Shown: piece by piece, positions 42,101 through 47,035 of the stretch
Position numbering within the stretch: position 1 is the stretch's first letter
How the letters are laid out: every line of letters begins with the position of its first letter
Origin: a virus
IMG/VR virus record: IMGVR_UViG_3300042562_000315
Span: 1 to 48,358 of that record
DNA: 48,358 nucleotides
Reading direction: 5' to 3' (one strand)
Notes under the pieces: model-generated
The model's database searches: none
What the model was told of the DNA's origin: nothing
What the model saw: the letters and a program-made list of their open reading frames with translations, nothing else
Program-made: the position numbers and the translations under genes

Positions 42101-43476
42101 TGAGTAAGATAGAAGCTGTTTATGGCAGACAATATGCTAGTGCTTTAAGGAATATGTTAGATAGAATGGAAAGTGGTACTAACAGACAGAAAGGTTCTAA
42201 TGATGAATTTTTAAACTGGTTAAATGGTGCTACAGCTGATGTAATGTGGTGGAACGTTCGTTCTGCTGCTCTACAAACATTAGGAGCTATAAACTATATA
42301 AATACTAGTGATAACAATATATTAAAAGCTAGTAAGGCATTTTTAAATATGCCTCAGTTTATAGAAGACTTCATGACTATATGGAGATCAGATTATTCTA
42401 AAGATAGAAGATCTGGACTTATGAATGACGTTGCTGAAGCTGAATTTGCTCAAATGATGAACGATCCAAGAAATAAAAGTCTTGGAGATAAGTTAAAAGC
42501 GGCTAACTATTATCTACTTAAAAACGGATTCAATGCTACTAGATTTATGGATAGTTTCGCTATTGCATTAGGTGGTGCTAGTTTCTATAGAAATAGATTA
42601 GATACATATAAAAAACAAGGTCTATCAGATGAAGAAGCTGAAACTAAAACAATGAGTGACTTCTATGATGTATCAGAACAGTCGCAACAATCAGCAGATG
42701 TTTCTAAAATATCTAAAAATCAAGCAAGTACTAGAGGTAGATTGCTATTAGCCTTCTTAAATACTCCTTTTCAATATTCAAGACTTATAAAGAAATCAGT
42801 AATTGATTTAGTTAAAGGAAGAGGAAGTGTTGTAAACAATGTTTCAAAGATAGTATATTATGGTGTAGTTCAAAACGTTATGTTTAACATGCTTCAAAAT
42901 GCTTTATTCACTAAGATATTTGGTGATGATGACGAAGAAGAACTTACTACTGCAGAAATGAGAACTATAAACGGTGCTTTAGATACAATATTAAGAGGTG
43001 CTGGTTTAACAGGAGTATTAATGTCTGTAGCTAAAAATGCTATAGTTAAATGGTATGAAAAAAGTGGTGATCCAAAAGGTTACGGTGATGTATTGTTAGA
43101 ACTAGCAAACGTTGCTCCTGCTATAGGAACTAAACTTAGATCAGTAGCTAAAGCATATAAAGCATTTGAATATAATAAAGACGAAATAATGTATAAAGGA
43201 TTTAGTCTTGATAATGAATATGCTATTGAAGCTCTTACTTCTTTAACTACGGCTAGATATAATATACCTTTAGATAGAATATATCAAAAATCACAGAATA
43301 TTATGGCTGCTTTAGATTCAGAAACAGAGAACTGGCAGAGAGTATTCTTATTGATGGGTTATAGCGCATGGAATTTAGGCATGGAAGATAAAGATGAAAA
43401 ACCAGAGACTAACGCTAGAAGTTTAAAAAAATCTAATCTAACAAGAGGAGGTTTGAAAAAACAAGGTTTAAGATAA
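36145..43476 (+). CDS. giant multidomain internal/ejection protein (2443 aa)
   Basis: The largest gene of the window lies at the end of the late operon, in the place of T7 gp16. An HExxH motif (HEFLHG, H906-H910) followed by WEE at 1011-1013 marks a metallopeptidase-like domain. The tetrapeptide KFSL recurs at 1110, 1649 and 1764, and a variant KFRL at 70, always at predicted domain borders. The C-terminal 300 residues contain hydrophobic and amphipathic helices suited to membrane insertion. I saw no RNA polymerase catalytic signature. It is probably ejected into the cell, with a peptidase domain acting on the envelope or on the protein itself. Confidence 0.8.
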   Translation: MEDLYTLPDGSTVDISKYSQLQRMQFLLDNEGAKKSKGGAKSAVVTPRKNKALTKDTDSKSVSGTSAPQKFRLPTIEELQKKGEAPPPSESASPSIVDVSRLYNMVGNTGNQVNQQNFKTATTKGRKEQKVEGYFTAGSGAIDDLVESIDNPGNTKNKRRDLKYSIDTIKNKIQLTDSNLLNPYLYYSSNKKGIDDSFVDKNYSSKELQDIGVNPDDFDGYLNKKGYKEDFLKKEAQGLYEGTGNAAFSRYNIGLAKELAKKKMLNMYMEDMQGRDFTKQDLDQDLEIAFGMRDKKEIVRNEIFNTNGISKYVEKNFPIVTQKLKDRDIENKRIYEESKKGGTDFFSWDTLGKMGKSGWNAVSDRTKQISATVYDTLGMDTTAEGIRALDEENKFIRPDDRGIAYASGKSVSYKGTNYLVDSKGEIYDTDAKIRVTDLFDESEYKNIVETSKYAPSDFVFSTQGAAVQTSGVMADMLIQAAVTRGIGQFGAMASGARLALNGARQTSRFTSILNDSSQLLKRIPLDRATGYSMIAQGALGYSQGYEDTLKAARDAGINDEEAFKLASTSAQRMAILYSTTGAINPQTKLVENVFGSKNVIKKAIDQYLKTGEKGFVAYIDDIIKSTPRNLVEFAEEGGKEVIQENIQQAGELGVNRLTNQEAGKKIVNDVMTGDDFMNTSILSFISSGLISKAKIPSFSSNDNNVDNLTSLNTLAKNKKEFVKIVDGLVDQKVFTLDQVKALKDDVDIYDNNVNKIPKSISPEIAMPVMRELDKVTKLQNEKESVDKAFHPKLDEKINQIRQNILDIEYSNDLKIKNKQILNAINKGVAKGISTKSFSTTEEVNNYLINEVGIPEKDVSMYSSQGGFALSSAALKKYSKDPDSIPENTQLIVINESKSRDAGVIQHEFLHGVLQNTLKENPEAQKLIGNALAKELLKINDNLKKKGLDESALPVEYAKRLGAYMERNTNDKAEAIARYEINMREARNNPSKMAEIKAKHNDYMSGLDGVFWEEAIVLYSDALRRGYVTYNENTFTKLGDTIRRVLQYLGIKDVKFNSGKDVYNFLKDYNNSIETGNWGKALTKMSNKGASIGIKSDKDVTKSKPSAPQKKFSLSEKKSADEIKKDVNKNYNKDTFTQKINSERDPSLYDILKEYEFIVKGKAKSLGYANTPDYSELDMIMETQMALIPHIRNFNKEFLQKREEYKQELISKGLDPDSKEFKDKVQTQDEKGYQGKKGIVKENDDLNAWINSQLGNKMKVALNTGNVTTQKFTEDVEGEMFKESNISDGFGGDEGYLMDEGETVFEAQQDFEQEQNALAVLLSDPVFRFTDDKGNYIDIETIPFGALYVTEATDPSVPANKKLKTETNLAKIKELKKEISDLRRGLELESKKDITPEEKQELKNLKSFDSFDLSTGNVIKTFKALSTQDTPAKIVIDDVAREILYSPNIETLEFRNFKEKLSDLSKTMMKRMTFETGEGLESLMYNEWKLLYDVINHPIDAVTGESSYASKKLPPRLKEFDDKGNLKKIGNITRVKFLQSFYGIEDATRIINKFGGSNAESEILQFEDPEMNDKTGNKLWPTAYFDRRTALRELFGDVMVLQEARRLIRNEEFLSKVAERNVNLYNSLKDDIIRAEVLNNMAKGKSDIVKFSLAEESNGKISEFLQGLNIGQQWVVARDIDRAILNSRLLVGTQQDVVTFKVPSRSKMSDKSTAYFIISKVAEGYNNFEFMVDKNSKGPLTKQVLNAVDIKNKDISKTKQNAIVKFSLEETMNDIIEENTGVKSSEKFSPETAKNIGKNIGKNEFYLPPQDEDFLGLIYTLASGKGAMGEAQLDFFKDNLLKPYSTAMLNLMKARQTMYKDWKDLIKNKHKGITKLLKEDSGYEGYTIDQAVRVYLWKNAKYDIPGLDSKDMFNLVQLVRTNKKLRDFATDVSLLSKQANGYIEPDKNWGFGSVVGDINTVISKSNRKKYLEQWQNNVDKIFSKDNMSKIEAVYGRQYASALRNMLDRMESGTNRQKGSNDEFLNWLNGATADVMWWNVRSAALQTLGAINYINTSDNNILKASKAFLNMPQFIEDFMTIWRSDYSKDRRSGLMNDVAEAEFAQMMNDPRNKSLGDKLKAANYYLLKNGFNATRFMDSFAIALGGASFYRNRLDTYKKQGLSDEEAETKTMSDFYDVSEQSQQSADVSKISKNQASTRGRLLLAFLNTPFQYSRLIKKSVIDLVKGRGSVVNNVSKIVYYGVVQNVMFNMLQNALFTKIFGDDDEEELTTAEMRTINGALDTILRGAGLTGVLMSVAKNAIVKWYEKSGDPKGYGDVLLELANVAPAIGTKLRSVAKAYKAFEYNKDEIMYKGFSLDNEYAIEALTSLTTARYNIPLDRIYQKSQNIMAALDSETENWQRVFLLMGYSAWNLGMEDKDEKPETNARSLKKSNLTRGGLKKQGLR

Positions 43477-43523
43477 TAGAAACAATATAAGATGAGCAAC
43501 ATACTCAAAGTTTCTATATAAGA

Positions 43524-43554
43524 AAAGGGGATCACAATTAAGTGTATCCCCTTT
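43524..43554. terminator. bidirectional terminator between convergent operons
   Basis: AAAGGGGAT pairs with ATCCCCTTT (9 bp) and the loop contains a further CAC/GTG pair; T-rich sequence follows on both strands (CTTTATTT on plus, TTCTTATA on minus). It lies 47 bases after the stop of the giant gene and 29 bases beyond the last minus-strand gene, so it can end both transcripts. Confidence 0.8.
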
Positions 43555-43565
43555 CTTTATTTAGT

Positions 43566-43575
43566 GTGTATAGCA
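43566..43575 (-). promoter_or_regulatory. third copy of TGCTATACAC motif
   Basis: On the minus strand TGCTATACAC occurs here, as in the upstream blocks of the early promoters (145-154 and 779-788). Here it lies after the end of all minus-strand genes, next to the terminator, where a promoter has nothing to transcribe. It may be a protein-binding, replication or packaging-related site, or a chance match of ten bases. Confidence 0.35.
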
Positions 43576-43583
43576 CTTATAAG

Positions 43584-43802
43584 TTATTCCGTTAATGGTT
43601 CAATATCAATAGGTGCGCTTTCTGGTTTTAATCTTTCAGTCATTAGTTTGATAGCATCGTCATAACTAGGCATTAGTTTTAAAGTTTGTAACGTTCCAGC
43701 GGCTAATGTTGTTAAATGCTGTTGTTCGTCCATTACTTGCTGTAGAACTCTAACTAAAGCTTCTACTTTATTTTTCATTTCAATTAAACTTTGTTCTTTC
43801 AT
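43584..43802 (-). CDS. small coiled-coil protein (72 aa)
   Basis: Residues 1-50 form a helical coiled coil (MKEQSLIEMKNKVEALVRVL) followed by an acidic tail. It is the last gene of the minus-strand operon and overlaps the preceding gene by four bases. No enzymatic motif is present. A small adaptor or regulator is possible, but the role is unknown. Confidence 0.65.
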   Translation of the reverse strand: MKEQSLIEMKNKVEALVRVLQQVMDEQQHLTTLAAGTLQTLKLMPSYDDAIKLMTERLKPESAPIDIEPLTE

Positions 43803-44014
43803 TTTTCTAATTCTTTAATAAGCTTTTTAATCAATTTAAACTCTCCGTGAGTAATTCCTATTGTTCTATCTGTATAATTACAAACGTTTATATCAAATCC
43901 TTCTCCATTATTCCATTCGGTTATTTCTACATAACCATGTTCTTTAGCTAAAAAATCATAATCTTTTAACGAAGAGAATATTGTTTTTCTATCGTATCTT
44001 TCTATTTCTTTCAT
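43799..44014 (-). CDS. small protein with WNNGEGFD segment (71 aa)
   Basis: Pattern VEITEWNNGEGFDINVCNYT and a C-terminal helix (HGEFKLIKKLIKELEK) suggest a small alpha/beta fold. The ATG overlaps the stop of the 44011-44163 gene (ATGA). I recall comparable small proteins in Bacteroidota phage early operons, without an assigned function. Confidence 0.65.
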   Translation of the reverse strand: MKEIERYDRKTIFSSLKDYDFLAKEHGYVEITEWNNGEGFDINVCNYTDRTIGITHGEFKLIKKLIKELEK

Positions 44015-44163
44015 TTGTCTATAGTAAATATAATATTTATGAATGGTAAATATAACACATGTGTATTGAATGTTTGTTCTTCATAGGTTCTAATTCCAAG
44101 CAGAATACCTGGATATGTGCCAATTGCTAATTCCCAACCTTTTTCATCATTGTTTAACGTCAT
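44011..44163 (-). CDS. 50-residue conserved-looking small protein
   Basis: An ATG-initiated frame encodes MTLNNDEKGWELAIGTYPGI, continues with LLGIRTYEEQTF and a hydrophobic end (VLYLPFINIIFTI). Both ends overlap neighbours tightly: its start lies inside the endonuclease gene's last 17 bases and its stop overlaps the next ATG as ATGA. That packing supports translation. Function unknown. Confidence 0.6.
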   Translation of the reverse strand: MTLNNDEKGWELAIGTYPGILLGIRTYEEQTFNTHVLYLPFINIIFTIDK

Positions 44164-44605
44164 CTTGTCTTTGTTTTAATATTAATCTAACGGTCTCATC
44201 ACAGTCTTTCTGCGATTGAGGTTTGTATAGTATTCTAGTGTCATTATTATTTGTCATCCAATCTTTAAACATTTTCCAGCGTAAAGGAAAAGAATCATTC
44301 GCTTTACCTTTTGTTTCTATTATAAAATCCCACCCAGTAAAATCTGGAGTATACTTTATATTGAGAACTTTTTTATTACCTCTATTCACGAAATCACCTT
44401 TACCATTTGATTGCCGTTCATAACAGTTATTACTAAACTGAAAAGCATGTAATAATTCAAAGTTCTCGCCTTCGTATCTAAAATCTATATTAGCATCTTT
44501 TAAAGCTTTATACATATACTTTTCCAAACCAGAAGCGAAGGTAATACCATTATATATTACCTTCTTTGAAACAACTGGTCCTTTTTTCCTACTTATCCTC
44601 TTCAT
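44147..44605 (-). CDS. T7 endonuclease I-like resolvase (152 aa)
   Basis: The PD-(D/E)XK active site is visible: E28 in ASGLEKYMYKAL, D88 in KYTPDF and E97-T-K99 in FIIETKG. The SGLE...YTPDF...ETKG order matches phage T7 endonuclease I, which cuts Holliday junctions and branched DNA before packaging. The length is close to T7 gp3 (149 aa). The gene starts by overlapping the stop of the MazG-like gene upstream. The basic N-terminus (KRISRKK) could contact DNA. Confidence 0.8.
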   Translation of the reverse strand: MKRISRKKGPVVSKKVIYNGITFASGLEKYMYKALKDANIDFRYEGENFELLHAFQFSNNCYERQSNGKGDFVNRGNKKVLNIKYTPDFTGWDFIIETKGKANDSFPLRWKMFKDWMTNNNDTRILYKPQSQKDCDETVRLILKQRQDDVKQ

Positions 44606-44976
44606 TAGTTACGATGACCATACTTTTCTTTTTTAGCGTCTACTAATTCGTAATTAACTTTAATATCACCGATAGAACTACTACATAAATTTTCTAAATA
44701 ACCAAAATCTAAAACTTCAGAATCGTCAAACTCTTTTATTAATGCTTCTTCTGTTAAATCTTGTATTTCTTCTCTACATGCTTGTATATAAAGAATTGCA
44801 TCCATTAACTCTTCTTGTACATCGTTTAAGTACTTAGCAAGACCTTTCATCTTTGTTGTACGTTCTTCATGTAATGTAGTTCCGTATTTAGCAAAACCAA
44901 TATCTGATCTTGATACAAACTTTTGCACTACTCTTTCTACTACAGGATCTCTAAAATCTATTGATACTTTATTCAT
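44605..44976 (-). CDS. MazG-like all-alpha NTP pyrophosphohydrolase-like protein (123 aa)
   Basis: Helices with the pattern VQKFVSRSDIGFAKYGTTLH and KYLNDVQEELMDAILYIQAC (EExxDA) resemble small MazG-type proteins in phages. The metal-binding Glu pair E56-E57 is seen, but the second ExxD is less clear. It lies between the endonuclease and the GIY-YIG/MazG fusion with single-base overlaps. Hydrolysis of non-canonical or host dNTPs is possible. Family placement is by pattern only. Confidence 0.6.
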   Translation of the reverse strand: MNKVSIDFRDPVVERVVQKFVSRSDIGFAKYGTTLHEERTTKMKGLAKYLNDVQEELMDAILYIQACREEIQDLTEEALIKEFDDSEVLDFGYLENLCSSSIGDIKVNYELVDAKKEKYGHRN

Positions 44977-45818
44977 TATAATGTTGTTATTAAAGGTTTA
45001 TTTTCTTTTACAAAAGTACCATTTACCATCTGACCATGTCTTGATTTAATTACGTCATAAGCTGATACAATACAGTCTTCAACTTTTAATCCCTCTAAGG
45101 CAGCTAGATTTGTCAATACAACCATCATATCGCCTATCGCATCAATAAATTCATCTTTATCATTCTTAAGAATAGATCTACTTAATTCACCAGCTTCTTC
45201 CATTAGTTTTACAAACTGAGTTTTAGTATCACCATTTCTGTATATGCCACGCTCATCAGCCCATTGTCTAATCAAGTCATATACATTAGGAACTTCAACT
45301 TCAACTTCTTCAGGTTGATTTTTATGTTCCATTGCTGGACTTTTCTTACCTAATGATTTACAATACTCATCCATTGCTTTATTATAAATAAATGAACGAG
45401 CTGGATTGTACATAGATGTTTTAGCGTTTTTAACTATCCAATCGCATAGGTCAGGCGTTAAAAGATATTTACCAAAAGAATTATCTAATTGAATACCTAA
45501 ACTATCCATTAAATTACCCTTTAACTTGTTTAGCGGATAAGGAAATGTAGTTGTTTGTTCTGTTACGTTTAATACCATTCGATTTAATTTTTTGTTTAAT
45601 TTATTAGTTATTAATTCTTTGTAAGATTGCCTATCTACTTTATAGCCAAATTTGTTTTGAAGTTCTATCTCTTTATTAGAGATGTAATCTATACATTCAC
45701 TTGAATCTAGAACTTCATATTCTTTATAACCATAACCTTGTTGTCTAGTTAATCTTTCCTTAAGATTACATGTAACTCCTATTTTTTTACCAAATATATG
45801 ATATAGATAGTATTTCAT
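44976..45818 (-). CDS. GIY-YIG nuclease-like / MazG fusion (280 aa)
   Basis: The N-terminal 60 residues resemble a GIY-YIG domain: YLYHI (4-8), KIGVTCNLKERL (12-23, R22), E50 and N55. The middle (65-175) is unassigned and partly charged. The C-terminal part carries the MazG signature E207-E208-xx-E211, then E223-xx-D226 and D230 in KLMEEAGELS and DEFIDAIGD. MazG hydrolyses NTPs or dNTPs to monophosphates; GIY-YIG domains nick DNA. Coupling the two in one protein is unusual. The MazG call is firm, the GIY-YIG call moderate. Confidence 0.7.
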   Translation of the reverse strand: MKYYLYHIFGKKIGVTCNLKERLTRQQGYGYKEYEVLDSSECIDYISNKEIELQNKFGYKVDRQSYKELITNKLNKKLNRMVLNVTEQTTTFPYPLNKLKGNLMDSLGIQLDNSFGKYLLTPDLCDWIVKNAKTSMYNPARSFIYNKAMDEYCKSLGKKSPAMEHKNQPEEVEVEVPNVYDLIRQWADERGIYRNGDTKTQFVKLMEEAGELSRSILKNDKDEFIDAIGDMMVVLTNLAALEGLKVEDCIVSAYDVIKSRHGQMVNGTFVKENKPLITTL

Positions 45819-45821
45819 AAT

Positions 45822-46001
45822 TTATTCTTTTACAATTACTTCTAAGTTAAAAGACTCTAAATCTACAATTAAACCAACAGGTTCTAAACCGTTTTCTATT
45901 AATTTATTAAAAAACTCTTTTAAATTGTTTCTTATAAAGTAACCACCTCTAGCATTATAATCACCGTCTTTCCAAAATTCTATTGTTTTTTTATCTTCCA
46001 T
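45822..46001 (-). CDS. 59-residue small protein
   Basis: An ATG-initiated frame encodes MEDKKTIEFWKDGDYNARGG and ends VDLESFNLEVIVKE. It starts inside the end of the 45980 gene (overlap of 22 bases) and stops three bases before the GIY-YIG/MazG gene, filling what would otherwise be a gap in the operon. Charged, soluble; function unknown. Confidence 0.6.
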   Translation of the reverse strand: MEDKKTIEFWKDGDYNARGGYFIRNNLKEFFNKLIENGLEPVGLIVDLESFNLEVIVKE

Positions 46002-46174
46002 AATTGTTTAATATTTTCTACTTCTTGTTTAACTTCATACCAGTATTTTGCTCCTGTTTCTTTTATTAATTGATTAACTGCTACCAAAGCGCATTGTTGT
46101 GCTTTTTCTTCATCCGCTATTATATCTCTATAGAATTTAAAGAATAAATGAAACGCTTGTTCTTTTGGTCTCAT
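45980..46174 (-). CDS. small helical protein (64 aa)
   Basis: The helices FKFYRDIIADEEKAQQCALV and KQEVENIKQLWKI are separated by a short turn; composition is Lys/Glu-rich. Similar small proteins occur in Bacteroidota phages (from memory). It overlaps the thymidylate synthase-like stop by four bases and the following gene by 22. Function unknown. Confidence 0.6.
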   Translation of the reverse strand: MRPKEQAFHLFFKFYRDIIADEEKAQQCALVAVNQLIKETGAKYWYEVKQEVENIKQLWKIKKQ

Positions 46175-46809
46175 AATTTGTCGTTGTATAAATGTAAATT
46201 ATGAGCAAAATGATAATATGTACCAATCTCTATTTGTAATATATGAGCAATATCAGCTTGTAAGTTTGAAAAACAGAATTGATCGTTACAGAAACCATAC
46301 CAAATATCATTAGAACGCATTAGAACGGCCATATTTAATTTACCGTCTAATATTGTAAACTGAATAGCATACGTACAAGGAGTGTCATTAGAATACGTAT
46401 CTATCTCTTTGCCATCATATATTGATATAGTTGCTTTTCTAGTGTTTGGATTGTCTTGAAGTAGTTTTATAACTTTACCTATTTGGTCGTTTCGTTTCCA
46501 CTGCCAACCATAATTAGATCTAACGTTTCCATTCTCGTCCATCATGTTTTTCCATATTGGAGCAAACTTTGATATTTCTTCTGCATTAGGATCACCAGAT
46601 AAATACCACATCCATTCTCTCATAGCATAGACTGGATTCCATTTCCTACTAAGATCTCTAATAGAATTGTCTGTTGGATTTTCTATGTAGAAACCTACGT
46701 TAAACAAAGCTTTAGTGTCGTCAAAATCAACTCCTTCTAAGATTATTTTGTCTAATAAATATCTGTAGGCTTCATCTGCATTTTTAAAACTATTTTTCAT
46801 ACTTGTCAT
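46171..46809 (-). CDS. thymidylate synthase-family enzyme, possibly dCMP-specific (212 aa)
   Basis: The catalytic cysteine C145 (NDTPCTYAIQF), R165-SND168 and H206-LY208 align one-to-one with C146, R166/D169 and H207/Y209 of E. coli ThyA. At the position of ThyA Asn177, which selects dUMP, this protein has D176 (YGFCND). Asp there is characteristic of dCMP hydroxymethylases such as T4 gp42. The N-terminal WMWYLSGD and YGWQWKR also match the family. The protein ends just after HLY, lacking about 50 C-terminal residues of ThyA, so activity cannot be assumed. ATG 46800 is an alternative start. Confidence 0.8.
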   Translation of the reverse strand: MTSMKNSFKNADEAYRYLLDKIILEGVDFDDTKALFNVGFYIENPTDNSIRDLSRKWNPVYAMREWMWYLSGDPNAEEISKFAPIWKNMMDENGNVRSNYGWQWKRNDQIGKVIKLLQDNPNTRKATISIYDGKEIDTYSNDTPCTYAIQFTILDGKLNMAVLMRSNDIWYGFCNDQFCFSNLQADIAHILQIEIGTYYHFAHNLHLYNDKL

Positions 46810-47035
46810 AATAATATGTGTAATACTTGAATATTTGTTTCCATATTTCGTTTTTTTTGTATGTAACTGGACTTATACTTATCTTTTTATTCATATCGAT
46901 ACATATAAACCATTCTATTAAAGATTTAGCTTGTGGTGATATATAAATGCCATTATTGACACACCAAACATGTGCTTTTCTTTCTTTATCAGAAGGAAGA
47001 TAATCTCCCATGTCTACACCTTTTTTAACCGCCAC
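46790..47035 (-). CDS. small protein of unknown function (81 aa)
   Basis: The N-terminus is Lys/Asp-rich, followed by WCVNNGIYISPQAKSLIEWF and a Tyr/Lys-rich helical end (KQIFKYYTYYYDKYEK). It overlaps the thymidylate synthase-like gene by 20 bases and adjoins the primase-helicase stop. The repeated aromatics suggest a small folded or nucleic-acid-binding protein; no domain is recognised. Confidence 0.55.
   Translation of the reverse strand: MAVKKGVDMGDYLPSDKERKAHVWCVNNGIYISPQAKSLIEWFICIDMNKKISISPVTYKKNEIWKQIFKYYTYYYDKYEK

Noticed and set aside
36145-43476. Giant virion RNA polymerase as in crAss-like or N4-like phages
   Set aside because: No DxDxD/DFDGD-type catalytic motif or other polymerase signature was seen; a metallopeptidase motif and ejection-protein features are present instead.
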